64,000 nt of DNA from Candidula unifasciata (lineage: Eukaryota > Mollusca > Gastropoda > Stylommatophora > Geomitridae), in assembly GCA_905116865.2 (NCBI GenBank), contig CAJHNH020002458.1:32501-96500 (forward strand), written 5' to 3'. Under the pieces are notes generated by a model, which did no database searches, was not told the origin of the DNA, and was given only the letters and a program-made list of their open reading frames with translations. This document shows, one piece after another, positions 35,401 to 44,800 of this stretch (position 1 is its first letter; every line of letters begins with the position of its first letter). The position numbers and the translations under genes are program-made.

Positions 35401-38400
35401 CTTTAGCAGCACTAGATCAAATTATTTATGAGCCATATATGGCTTATGAGCATGATATTCCCCACCCTTGTTCCAAACAAACAAACTAAAGACTTGTAAC
35501 CATTTATTTCACTGTACTCGCACCAATAACTCACTTGAAATATGACGCCAGTGACAACAACCCTGAACTGCAGCAGCAGGTAGTACGTGGTGGGGTCATA
35601 CGCTGACAGGTTCACAAATTGTAAGTTGTTGTACAGGCAGTACAGTGCCGCAGGAATAAAGTACAAACACAGAACTGCAACCAGTGGGGATGGAAAAGAC
35701 ACAATTAACATACATTTAGTTATACTTAATCTGATACCAGCATAGTTTAAGCTAAGCTTAACAAATATATGTCCTGAGAATTTTCTTCTTCTTTGCATTC
35801 ACCTGCTGTAAAACTCTGGCAGAAAGTTCTGATTGTTTGTCCGCCTCTGGACTTTAGCCTTGCTGAGTGTTGCGTGTGCATCCATTTTACAGAAGTGACT
35901 TAAATATATGCAGAATGTTGGTTCCTTGCCTCTAATGCAGATGCACTCCAACTTCAAAGGGAGATCCCCAGGTAGTCGACTCCTACGACATGCTTGTTGG
36001 GGAGGGAGTGGGTCTATTCTTGTTTTCTCCACAACAAAACCCAGATCCCACAAAGGGACTGGGAATTTTCATACTTCTTCTTCTGCTGTTTGTCCAGTGC
36101 ACTGGGTTGTGGTTTTCATGCTAGGCTGCAATATCTGCGCATTTTTTACCCCAAATCTGATTTTAGCAAATCCCTAGTCACCTTTTACAAAATGCTTGTC
36201 AGGGGGCAGATGGCCTATCCCCCCCCCTTCCCTGCCAAAATGGGGGCCATAGGCCCCGCTTGGGAATTTGTATACATAATGCTACTGTTTATTTTGCTAT
36301 AAAAATGTATAATTAAAATGAAAAACCCTTAAATGATCGCTGATGTTTTAAATATCCCACCAGATGGCTGATGTGTTAAACATCACATCAGATGGGTTAT
36401 ATGTTAAATATCACATCAGACGGGCAATATGTTACATATAACATCAGACGGGTAATGTGTTAAATTTCAGATCTGGCTCTGCACAACTTGGTGGAATACT
36501 GCTACATGATAGGGCAAACGTGGTTAGTGCATTGTGGGAGAGCGTGTACAATGCAGAGGAGAAGATGGATCACCACAGTCTGGTGAGATTGATGCAGTTG
36601 GGGGTGACGAGAGGTTCTGGTAGAAGCTCAAGGCTCAGAGGAAAGGCAAGACGGACGTTTAATCAGAAAGCTACTGGCACCATTAGTATCGGAACTCTTC
36701 GCTGGCTGCTGAAGATGGGGATGGAGCGCTTATGGGAATGCCCCGAGTGCTGTGATGTCGGTTCTTGAATCAAATCAAATCAAATCAAGATCAGATGACT
36801 GATGTGGTTAATATCACACTAGATGGGTGATGTGTTAAATATCAAATCAGATAGGTGATGTGTTATATATCACATCAGACATCCATACTCCTCATTTTAG
36901 GAAGGGTAGACAATCAAAGAAAGTGAAATATATTGGCCATATCAAGTGCCATGACAAATTGGAAAGAATAGTCCCAGAAAGAGACTGAGTTTCCTTCAGG
37001 TAGACTGTGATTAGAGCGATGTTCTGCACAGGTAATTATCTTCTTCTTCTTCTAAATGTTCACTGCCTGTTTATGTTTGCCCAAAAGTCTAGGTTTAAGT
37101 CTGAATAACTTGAGCAGAGACTATTATAACTGATTTAGGGCTTAGAGGTCGACCGAGCATAAAAGGGGTACAAGGAAAGTTATGGGGAGTAAAGGCAGAT
37201 GGCATGCTGACCACTTAACCCATCGAGTGCCAACTGGTCTGTGAAAATAAGTATCTAGCACCATTTGCACGATAGGCCATCTGTGATAAAAGTATCTAAC
37301 ATACTAATTTTACTAACCTTATTTATTAGTTTTAATTACTCACCTTTTCCATGTGCAACTATGTTCTGAAAAAAGCTGGCCACTGTATGGCTGAAAGAAA
37401 AGGAATAGAAATATAACATTCTATTATAAGTGGGAAAGGGACAAAAGGCTTAAAACAAAATCTATTTGAATAAACAGATATAATGTCATTCAAATGCATG
37501 CATATGTCTTCTTCTTTAACACTCAAATTCACTGAGGTTCACTGCTACAGATATCACCTGTCTCCATTCAACTCTGTGATTGGCCCTCTCCTTTCAGTTG
37601 CAGGGAGTTACCAATGGATCTGGCCTCTGCTCAACACAAAAGCGAAAGGCAAGACAGATGTACAATTAGACAGTTACTGGTTCCATCAGAACTGGAACTC
37701 TTCACCTGCTGCTGAAGACGGGGACAGATCACTTATGGGAGTATCCAGAGTCAATTCAACACTCTTTCCAGTTGGTGACAAGTTTTTGTAATGTAAGTCT
37801 GCCTGGATATTATCTATCCATCGTCTTCATGGTTTACCTCATGGTCTATAGCCATTCAACTTCCTTATGTACATAGTTTTTTCCTCTCAGTTATCTGCTA
37901 TCCTCTCTATGCCACAGCCATTTCAGTCTATTAACCCTCATGATGCCAGTGAACAGTGATGATTTGAACAAATTATGAATTTCGTTGTTACTTCTCACTC
38001 TCCATTCTCCAATGTTTGCATCTTTAGTGGGTCACAAATTTGTTATAGAGCCTAATCTCTTTTAGCTGTGCTCCAGGTTTCAGAGCTACACAAGACAACT
38101 GGTCTTATAAGTATTTTGTATATTGTGTTCTTGTTGTTACAAGACCTGATAATGAAGACAGCAGCTGACACAGGGGCACCGGCATGGCTGACAGAACAGA
38201 TATATACTCTTGCATCAATAGTGACAGACTCACTGAGCATGCTGAAGAAGATCCAAACTGGCACACTCCGAGTAGAATACGCTGATAGCAACCAGAAGTC
38301 CAGTCTCAAGAAACTGTCTTGGCTGTGTACACCAGGATATGCCAGGGTGAAAGCAAATTAAAGATCAAACAGACTGGCCATGTATGCATTAGTTCATAAG

Positions 38401-41181
38401 GTGGGTTGCCTCTATAAACTCAGGTGTCAGTAGCAGGTCCTTCATGGTTTCTCATAGCTTGCTCTGCACACTTTGCTTTTGAGGCCATGTTTCTTTTCAA
38501 AATTGTAGGTAGAGTGGGCAGGTCTGCAGAATGTGCTCAGATGTTTGAGGTCTTGTTTGACAGACACACTGTGGGGACTGTACAATCTTTATTTTATACA
38601 TGTGGTAGTTGAGCCTGCAGTGTCCTGTCTGAAGAAGGAAAATTCTTGTGTGATGCTTTCGATGAAATCATTATTATATTGGACAGAAAGATCTGAGTAA
38701 GTTATGGATTGACAGAAGTGGAGACCCAACAAGTAACACGAAAACGCCAGGAGAGATAATGAAATAGGATTTACTGATGACTACCTATCGGCCATACGAT
38801 ATTCTTCTTCTTCTTCTTTTTTGTCCACATGCTGTGTGGTGTTGGTAGTCATCACAGAAAGTCCTGGTTGCCGATCTGTGTACCCTGACCCCGTTCCATG
38901 ATTAGAGTGCTGCATGCAAATCTGTTTGACAGATCTGACTTATTATGTAAGGACTACTAATTCTGTACCTCTTAGGCAAACAAGCTTCAGTTTTGAAGGA
39001 AATGTTGTAGGGAAAACCAGACACCCCCACCCACCCTGCAGTAGAGAGTATGTTTCTAGGATGACCACAAAAAGGTGTTGATTAATTTTGACCGGTATTA
39101 ATTATGGTCCCAATGTTGAGTCCCAGTTGGTGATGCACCTCGGCATCCCTAATTTTGCCTCATTCAAAGTGAATTGCATGAACTGCATAATGGGCATCTA
39201 CAGTGAAACCTTTTGGAAACAAAACAGTTAAAGAATTGCTTGTCAGGTCTTACTCTTTGATGAACAGTACGGCTGCAGCAAACAGTTTGAACACTTCTGT
39301 CAGCAACACTACTGTTATTGTGTTGTAGCTGTAACTGTTATCCTTGGATTTACTGGCTGTCACAAGAATACCTGGCAAAAAATACAACAGTATAATTCAT
39401 AATTAAGGCAGATATATGGACTTTGAATTATATGCATTTAAGTCACAGTCTTCCTAAGCCCCTCCCTTCTCTCTGGCATAACTGGTCTTAGCCGTGACTC
39501 ATGTCAGTATGCCAAACAGTAAACAAAGATACTGGAGGCTTACTGTTCAGAATTGGTGCTACGCTTTCTCTCTTTCTTCTTCCCCACCCTCTTCAGCATT
39601 CTGGGTGCAGACATTTTAAACCTACATGACTGTAAGACCAATACACACTACAGTGTTGACCTAAATGATCAATAGAACTGTAAACTTTCAAATCTGCAAC
39701 AGTTTGAATTTTTTTTAAATAAAAATGAGTAATATGTGAATGTATGGCAGTCAAAGGCGATAGGAGTGGAGCCTAGGCTATTTGGAGGCGGCAGTTAACA
39801 ATAGGTGGAAAATGATGTCTTTAGATGTTGGATTCTGTTCTAGATAACATATACAGAAGTACTATGAGTCTCAATCGAACTCTGGTCATTACCCTTGCAC
39901 ACTGTCAGTGAATTGGTAATACAATGGACATTAGTAAAACGTAAGCAAGCTAAAATCCCCTAAGGAAAAAACCATGCCAGCCAAGTAGGTTCAGGGAAAT
40001 TGTCGAAGAAGCTAACAAGGACAACACCAACCCCCCCCCCCCCCCCCACCACCCCTTTTTCAAAACTATATTGTCAGCATATCACAGATTCTTCACAGTA
40101 TGCCCACTAACCTACATTCCTGGCACATGATGTATGAATCTGAAAATCTCACTGTACAAATTGAATAAATCAGATGATAGTACACATCCCTGTCTAATGC
40201 TCTGTATATTGTCTGCATTTCATTTGGATGTACACAAGTTCTATAATAAAACCCTTTCACTAGTTGAACATTTTTACTTGCTACAATACTGACCCCTTTT
40301 GTTCATGTCATGCCATAGTTTAATTATCCACTCTGACTTTTCTCAGCTAAGCCTAAGACAACATAATTATAATAATCTTATAACCACCTTTGTAAAATTA
40401 TGCTATTGTCTGGATTCAGGTTCAGGTCTTATGTGATTGACTCTCCTATCCCTGATTCAGATTTGTATATTAACTCCTGCCTCTATTTATTAGATGAGAA
40501 ACTGAAACTTCAATCAATCTCCAATGAACGATTAGAAGCAATACTTTATTAAAGTTTAAAGAAAACGTTTTATTATTAACTACTGTCAGTTCACATACAA
40601 AAAATCCCCCGTGTGGGTTCCGGGGCCCTATTGTGGGGAAAACAAGAATAGACCCACTGCCTCCCCAAAAGCATGTCGTAAGAGTCGACTAACTGGGGAG
40701 CTTCCTTTGAAGTCGGAGTGCATCTGCCTGAGAGGCAAGGAACCAGCAGTCTGCATTCAATTGAATCAGATCTGTAAAACTGATGCACATGCAACACTCA
40801 GGTTCTGGAGCATGACTGCAGTCCAGAAGTGGACGAACAACCAGAACTTTACGCCAGAGTGTACAGCTGGTTACACAAAGAAGAAAAGAAGACATACAAA
40901 AAAGGCAAGCATTTCAAATTTAGCATAAAAGTATAAGTAAATTACACTTCACTACTTCACTTCGAGTGAATCACTGAGTGCTTACTATCGACAGTAAAAA
41001 TATCTGAAAAAGTAATTAATTCAAGTGTCATTAATAATTATTGAACTCTATAAAGCCTAAACAAAACGAATCTGGAGACCTGACTGGTAGACCTACCTTG
41101 ATTAATAAACAATGCCATGTAAGAGACAAACACAACGAAACTCCACTTTGTTGGGAAAAGATCTGCAGAAAACAAAGCCAT
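26032..41181 (-). CDS. senju: Nucleotide-sugar transporter, SLC35A family, Senju-like (complete, 7 coding exons)
   Basis: Coding exons, 5' to 3' on the minus strand: 41181..41097, 39371..39254, 37390..37344, 35674..35535, 30633..30460, 27234..27096, 26426..26032. All have GT-AG introns with matching phases and give 365 residues. The start ATG has an in-frame TAG 21 nt upstream. Features of the SLC35A family are NQGILVTASKSKDNSYSYNT after TM1, LLTEVFKLF, PAALYCLYNNLQFVNL, YDPTTYYLLLQFRVVVTG, FAGVYNEFLLKD and SLNSILKTFASALELMFTAV. About ten membrane helices are expected. Members exchange nucleotide sugars for the matching nucleoside monophosphate across ER/Golgi membranes. Drosophila Senju is reported as a UDP-galactose transporter, but substrate cannot be read from sequence. 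The charged tail ends in valine, like the ER-export end of some relatives. The promoter is shared with KAT8. Confidence 0.93.
27096..27234 (-). CDS. senju: SLC35A transporter, exon 6
   Basis: Acceptor AAACAG|GTGTTC and donor TCGAG|GTAAGA. Encodes CFAGVYNEFLLKDTGVDVHI and a helix to VLTFR. Part of this exon and its acceptor are duplicated just upstream at 27397-27560. Confidence 0.93.
27397..27560 (-). pseudogene. Duplicated acceptor and partial copy of exon 6
   Basis: Segment 27204-27370 (exon start, acceptor and upstream intron) is repeated here in the same orientation at a 175-197 bp offset. The copy reads ...CCCAG|GGGTTCTCCTTCTGCTTC with an intact AG. It loses the exon sequence after about 11 codons and reaches a stop soon after. 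It has no proper donor, so it should be an inert decoy. Confidence 0.75.
27701..28110. mobile_element. 410-bp MITE with long imperfect TIRs
   Basis: The ends read TAACAAAGTTAGGCCCAAAA and, on the complement, TAACGAAATTGTGCCCAAAA. The inverted match continues through AGTGACTTCCCTTG, CATTCATGG/CATTCATGC and GCCTGTCCT, giving arms of roughly 100 bp. The interior (GCTGCACTTTCTCGTGGGAC, TTAGGGCCAGTTC, CGTTAAAAGC) is also the interior of the 261-bp MITE at 13444. Lies in transporter intron 5. Confidence 0.85.
28600..28777 (-). mobile_element. tRNA-derived SINE (family C)
   Basis: The minus strand has a tRNA-like head at the 28775 side, then TTGACCCAGCCAAATGTGG and GTGGCTGAAATAATATTGAC. Confidence 0.6.
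28780..29035 (-). mobile_element. tRNA-derived SINE (family D)
   Basis: Inverted relative of 16625-16870: head TGTGGCTTAGGCTTTG with B-box-like GGGTTTGATTTC, then GCTGCAGGTAGTTTGG, GTTGCCTGGTAAAATCG and GTCGTGTAAAGGACAC. Confidence 0.7.
29055..29455 (+). mobile_element. LINE ORF2 C-terminal fragment
   Basis: Encodes EMWFYRRILGIPWTAK-like, IRMRQSSFFGHVMRRTK and SADELIHAFEELKFWRGMI blocks in two frames, ending ITHTNRQGS-stop and an ATGATGAT tail. A typical but frameshifted LINE end. Confidence 0.8.
29460..29745 (-). mobile_element. SINE family A copy
   Basis: Near-consensus copy inserted directly at the 3' tail of the LINE at 29055-29455. Confidence 0.88.
29815..30090 (+). mobile_element. tRNA-derived SINE (family C)
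   Basis: Head AGTGCAGTGGCCAGATGCTT with B-box-like GGGTTCAAATCC; body GACTAAGCCTACAATTGG and GTGGCCGGCGTAATGTTGACC. Confidence 0.75.
30240..30435 (+). mobile_element. tRNA-headed SINE
   Basis: Head CGCGTTAGCGAAGTTGATAG and CTTTCAAATCCAGCTG (B-box-like), then GTTCGAAACCGG and GTTAACCCAGCCTCTAGG. The same head, inverted, is at 61605-61925. Confidence 0.7.
30460..30633 (-). CDS. senju: SLC35A transporter, exon 5
   Basis: Acceptor TTTTCAG|CTGATC and donor CTGCAG|GTGAGA; exactly 58 codons in phase 0. Starts LIFKKQLSFIQW and ends with the helix LLFIMLQ. Confidence 0.93.
30830..31449. repeat. 29-bp minisatellite, left block
   Basis: Unit GCTGATGACTGTCTGATCAG followed by TCCTCTCTT or TGCCCTCTT. 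About 21 units in two main sequence types. Continues at 33697 beyond an inserted element. Confidence 0.95.
31450..33696. mobile_element. 2,247-bp LTR-like element with 5-bp target duplication
   Basis: Starts TGTCACGAGACG and ends CGTCACGTCACA, so the termini are TGT...ACA and the first and last 12 bp are imperfect inverted repeats (10 of 12). CTGTC lies on both sides (31445-31449 and 33697-33701) and occurs once in the intact minisatellite unit. No protein is encoded. A TATAAAATA at about 32375 and an AATAAA at about 33268 would fit an LTR promoter and poly(A) signal. Best read as a solo LTR or non-autonomous LTR element; a second copy starts at 63058. Confidence 0.8.
33697..34575. repeat. 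29-bp minisatellite, right block
   Basis: About 30 more units of the repeat described for 30830-31449, same phase and orientation, interrupted only by point changes. Confidence 0.95.
34640..34935 (-). mobile_element. SINE family A copy (diverged)
   Basis: All family blocks present but with many changes (ATTACTCGACTCTTACAACT for the core; CTAAACAAGGGG for the head), so an old insertion. Confidence 0.8.
35130..35320 (-). mobile_element. tRNA-derived SINE (family C), diverged
   Basis: Contains on + GATGGGTGATGAGGTCAAAAT and a tRNA-like head near 35270-35310. Confidence 0.5.
35535..35674 (-). CDS. senju: SLC35A transporter, exon 4
   Basis: Acceptor CTGGTTGCAG|TTCTG and donor TTTCAA|GTGAGT. Encodes LCLYFIPAALYCLYNNLQF and the YDPTTYYLLLQFRVVVTG motif, the best-conserved part of the family. 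Confidence 0.94.
35782..36062 (-). mobile_element. SINE family A copy (diverged)
   Basis: Tail TTTCTTCTTCTTTGCATTC on +, core TAGTCGACTCCTACGACATG, head ending CACAAAGGGAC. Confidence 0.8.
36072..36270 (-). mobile_element. SINE family B copy
   Basis: Read on the minus strand: head GGGGCCTATGGCCCCCATTT, CTGCCCCCTGACAAGCAT, core TTTGTAAAAGGTGACTA, body with AAATCAGATTTGGGG, tail GAAGAAGAAG. Confidence 0.7.
36340..36465. repeat. ~31-bp degenerate tandem repeat, left block
   Basis: Repeated CATCAGACGGGTAATGTGTT and AAATATCAC units; continues at 36786-36890 after an insertion. Confidence 0.75.
36466..36785 (+). mobile_element. Family E element with (AATCA)n tail
   Basis: Most complete family E copy (about 320 bp). 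It interrupts the 31-bp tandem array, carries GGAACTCTTCGCTGGCTGCT and ATGGGAATGCCCCGAG, and ends in ATCAAATCAAATCAAATCAA, a typical retroposon tail. Its 103-codon open frame matches no protein I recognise. Confidence 0.7.
36786..36890. repeat. ~31-bp degenerate tandem repeat, right block
   Basis: Continuation of the array at 36340-36465. Confidence 0.7.
36895..37060 (+). mobile_element. LINE ORF2 C-terminal scrap
   Basis: KVKYIGHIKCHDKLERIV-like block and RAMFCTG-like end followed by CTTCTTCTTCTTC; strongly decayed. Confidence 0.45.
37125..37290 (+). mobile_element. tRNA-derived SINE (family C) fragment
   Basis: GTCGACCGAGCATAAAAGGG, GCAGATGGCATGCTGACC and GAGTGCCAACTGGTCTG blocks. Confidence 0.55.
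37344..37390 (-). CDS. senju: SLC35A transporter, exon 3 (47-bp micro-exon)
   Basis: Acceptor CTTTCAG|CCATAC and donor GAAAAG|GTGAGT. Encodes HTVASFFQNIVAHGK, the cytosolic loop before the next helix. It is too short to be found by ORF length; phases on both sides require it. Confidence 0.88.
37540..37790 (+). repeat. Family E copy (diverged)
   Basis: GGAACTCTTCACCTGCTGCT and GGGACAGATCACTTATGGGA align with family E at 36660-36740. Confidence 0.55.
37791..38145 (-). mobile_element. LINE RT-thumb fragment
   Basis: The minus strand encodes NKNTIYKILIRPVVLCSSETWS, the (Y)KTLIRPVVLYGSETW motif of LINE ORF2; the rest is frame-broken. Confidence 0.65.
38146..38365 (+). mobile_element. RNase H-type LINE fragment, RNase H part
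   Basis: Encodes IVTDSLSMLKKIQTGTLR and KLSWLCTPGYARVKAN, matching the D-S-x-S and PGHxGxxGN regions of retroelement RNase H, here mutated (PGYARVKAN). Confidence 0.65.
38390..38660 (-). mobile_element. RNase H-type LINE 3' end
   Basis: The minus strand gives LLQTGHCRLNYHMYKIK, then a Cys-rich SEHILQTCP block; parallels 23005-23277 and the C-terminus of 52260-53270. Confidence 0.65.
38806..39015 (-). mobile_element. SINE family A copy (old, truncated)
   Basis: (CTT)n side at 38806, CAGAAAGTCCTGGTTGCCGA, TTGACAGATCTGACTTATT and TACCTCTTAGGCAAAC align with family A; the head is missing. Confidence 0.65.
39254..39371 (-). CDS. senju: SLC35A transporter, exon 2
   Basis: Acceptor TTTTGCCAG|GTATTC and donor AAAGA|GTAAGA. 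Encodes ILVTASKSKDNSYSYNT and TVVLLTEVFKLFAAAVLFIK. Confidence 0.93.
39372..40080. other. Unassigned intron 1 sequence (transporter)
   Basis: No repeat family recognised; includes a C run at 40030-40048. Confidence 0.4.
40085..40290 (-). mobile_element. LINE RT fragment
   Basis: The minus strand encodes a SIRQGCVLSSDLFNLYSE-like block, the RT motif preceding the catalytic box; short and broken. Confidence 0.6.
40606..40890 (+). mobile_element. SINE family A copy
   Basis: CCCCGTGTGGGTTCCGGGGC to GTACAGCTGGTTACACAAAG plus GAAGAAAAGAAG tail. Confidence 0.88.
41097..41181 (-). CDS. senju: SLC35A transporter, exon 1 (N-terminus)
   Basis: ATG at 41181-41179, donor AATCAAG|GTAGGT. Encodes the N-terminus with FPTKWSFVVFVSYMALFINQ (first helix). 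Confidence 0.85.
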
Positions 41182-41646
41182 GATTGCAACGTCAAATTCT
41201 GTCTACCCACACACATAAAAAGTGATTTTTTTTTTTTAAAGCAGCAAGTGTGTAGTAGCAGAAGTAAGAGTGTGCCAATATCAAGACACTTAGGTCACTG
41301 TCACAACAGGTCAACAGTAGTCACATCTCGCTGAAGTTATTTGACGAATGAATCAAGAAAACCGTCACAAAATCTAGAGCCCGACAGTTGCCGCCCTTGT
41401 TGTACGTAACAACTACTGAATTAAAACAGGTATTCACGTCAGTCAAGAGAAACAGTTTATGTATGAGTTGGCTTATCTGATCCTTATCAAGAACAAATAA
41501 AAGGCCCTTTGTCTGCCATCCGGTTGACAACAGTGTTAACGTGGAAGTTATTGATGTAAATTAATTCAACGAATCTTGCATATGACGTTGTCGACTGCAG
41601 CGGGGGTAAGGCCAAGGTCGTTTGTAGTTTGTACAAACGGAGAAAA
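41182..41646. promoter_or_regulatory. Shared 5' region between transporter (-) and KAT8 (+)
   Basis: 465 bp separate the two start codons, so both promoters must lie here unless 5' UTR introns exist. No TATA box at a fitting place was seen. A CAAGGTCG at 41612-41619 resembles a nuclear-receptor half site. Confidence 0.6.
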
Positions 41647-41870
41647 ATGGCGGATGGGAACAAAAGGCATCATTCTGGAAAAGAAAATTGTAATGACAAA
41701 TCGCACTGGGTGCCAGAAATCGGTGATCATTACCTCGTGAAGAGATCAGATAATACGCTTCATGCGGCAGAAATTATACAAGTGAGACAGAATGAATTTG
41801 GGACGCAAGAATTATATGTTCATTACGAAGGATTTGATCGTCGTTTGGATGAGTGGGTGGATTTGGACAG
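41647..41870 (+). CDS. KAT8: KAT8 exon 1 (chromo-barrel)
   Basis: ATG to donor GACAG|GTAACT. Carries the whole Tudor-knot. An in-frame TTG at 41629 extends the open frame but is not a plausible start. Confidence 0.95.
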
Positions 41871-44800
41871 GTAACTAGTAACTGGTAACTAATCATCCCC
41901 TGCTTTACTTTTACCAAAAAATAAAAACAAGCTTTCGTTTTTATTTTAAATTATGATATCTGCGTTACCGTTAACTATGTAGTTAGTTGTCATCGCTTTC
42001 ATTTGATTCTAGACTACATTTTCAAGCAGAGATGTTTAAGAAATTTATTATTTTTAAAAAATAAATAAATTTTATAAATAATAATTATTAATAATAAAAA
42101 TAGGTAGGGCTAGATGGTTCTGAAGTGTGTTGTAAAGGCATTGGTACAGAAGTGTGTTTGTATAGTCTGGTTGCATGAGTGCTGTGGAAGTTATAGCGGA
42201 TGAATCAACTGCTTGTGCTGTATCATCATGCATGAAACGAATAGCTCTTGGCTTAACCTTACAAAACCATCCCACTGACTCTGAACTGGGTAGCATTTTT
42301 TTTTTTTTTTGGCTCTGTATGATCTTTAAATGATTAATAGCACTTAATGTTCATTGCTCGTGTAGATGTTTGTCTGGCTCTGCCATCTGCACAATTTCCT
42401 TTATTCTTCTGCCTACATCAGAAACAGAAAGTTTTTCATTTACAAGAAGTAACCTTGTTACGTAGCCCTTCTTGATTGGATACTCAGGCTCAAAGCTTGC
42501 CAGGTGCGCTCTCATATCACTAGCGGTTCTATTTGCCATTGTTGTAAGACAGTGAATCTGTGCAAGAAAAAACATTTTGTTGATACTGATATGCTGAAAT
42601 TAAATATGTCAAATAATATCTCAAAGTACAGAATTGAGACATATTGAAAGGCATATGAATTTATTTGATTGTGATAATATACTTGAGACTGAGATCTTCC
42701 CATTACATATATAATGAAACAGAACAGCTGGTGATTTAGTACTGATTAATTATAAAATAACAATAATTTTTTTTTTTTTAATTTTAAGAATTTAATAAAT
42801 TAAATTAAAAATACTCAAGACTCATTTGAAAATAATTATATACTGGCAATATAAAACCCTACCCTACTTTGAAATATGTGAAACTGATAACTAAAAACAG
42901 AAGGGTCCCCCGGGTACTTAACAGTTATAATGAAACAACGCGAATGAAGTTTATGAAGTGTTGCTATGGCAACGTACTTTTCGCAAACCGACCACCCCTT
43001 CGTTCCTTTGAGACAGGTCTAATTAAAATCTCTATATCTAATCAGTCCGATCATTGAAAGAGTTAACATTTGACTGAGATCTGTAAAAATGGATCAGCAT
43101 ATAACCATATTGTAAAACATATAACTAGATGACATTTTTCAACAAAATTATTGGAAAATACTAGTCTTGATAGCTACTCTGTGTCCCTATGAAAAACATG
43201 CCGCACATCAATAAATAATCGCAAATTGCCATTAAATATGCTGAAATTATATGCAGGCTTCAAATAGTATTGTCAGAATGTGACTTAAAATAATAAAAAT
43301 TAAATAAATATGCACGTTAACGAGGTTAAAGTCCGGTTGACTATGAATGTTTATTTTCGCGAGTTTCAAAATGAAGACTGGCATGCGACTAGAAATGAAC
43401 TTTCAAGTGATGCACTTCTAAAAAATGTACTGTGAATTAGTCCGATTAGTAATATTGCTGAAAATTTACACACTAATAGATAAATGGATGCTGAATCTAA
43501 TTATTCCTAGTAAATTTATGAGGCTTGCCTTAAAGTCTTTAACTGATATAGTGAACTTAAGTATATATTCACAACGGAACAACGAAAACATACAGACAAC
43601 CACAGATTTAGCTTACCATGTGCTCACAACTGAACGTCAAGTCTTACGTTCGAGCTATTTATAGCTAGGGAAAACCCGTGATTTAGCGTGCTTTTCAAAC
43701 GAATTTAGGGCACCCCGAATCCCGCCGAAGTTTTCCGTAAGCACATTTTTGCTAGATCGGTGACGTCATCATTTTTCGGACGTCACGTGCCGGGGGCGTG
43801 TCCGTAGTCGCTAAATAGGCTCAACTCAAAGTACTTACTTGTCAGTTTGTTAACAGTTAAACTCAGTTCATTACTCAGATAAAATGTTTAGAAATGGGAA
43901 GTGCTTAGTAATTAAAGAATGCGACTATCTTCCGAACAACGGTCCCAAATTATTGAGGCAGAAAATATACCTTAACGGCCTCAGTCACGTATCAATTGCG
44001 AACTTCCAGGGACTATACCGCCACCGCCGAATTGCGAACTTCCGGAGACTATACCACCACTGCCGAGAGTATCCTCCATGCCGCGTTGGCTGGGACTCAC
44101 GAGCAAATAAAATGAAGGAAGCTGCAGGAAATGTGGTAGCTGCTGCTGGTGAGTCCAAGCATCTAGTTTAGCCCCAATCCACACCGCGTGAGTGGCATGG
44201 TGGATACTCTCGGCGGTTGCGGAAGTCGCCAGAAGTGCGCAATTGACACCTGACTGAGGACCTGTTAGGTTATATGGCTCTCCTTCGAACTTCTACCCCC
44301 GCAGTATTGCGGCCTAAAATATCCGTTCGGGGCGCAGTCCAATTAAAAATATGGACTTGTCGGAGTTCCCGCCGAGGAACAAATTGCGGCAAAACTAGGA
44401 GTACCTTACAATGTCACGAGACGCAACATTGCAGACGATAGTAGCAGGCGATAAAAGCGACCGGTGACAATGTCGAGCCTTTTCTGCAGATGATAAAAGC
44501 GACCGTTGACAATTTCGAGACATTGCAGACAATGAAAGCGATATGGGGGGTAGACCACGCGCTCCCACGCAGATTAGCGATACTGTTCTTCCGATTGAGG
44601 ATTTAGCAGCGGTAGATGTCAGGCTTGTCGGCATGCGCAAAACGGGATTAAACTCACTGCCGAGCGTATCCTCCGCGCCGCATGTAGAGGCACGTAAATA
44701 CACATAAATAGGGAACCTAACTAGTTGAGGTAATTCTAGCATTGTAATGCAGTCATGTTTGTTATTTATTATTCATTCAGGAACAACTTTAAAATTTGCG

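Noticed and set aside
36457..36768. 103-codon ORF as a gene
   Set aside because: It lies in a dispersed repeat (family E) with a retroposon tail inserted in a tandem array.
41629..41646. Upstream TTG start for KAT8
   Set aside because: Non-AUG codon with no support; the ATG at 41647 has a good context and gives the expected N-terminus.
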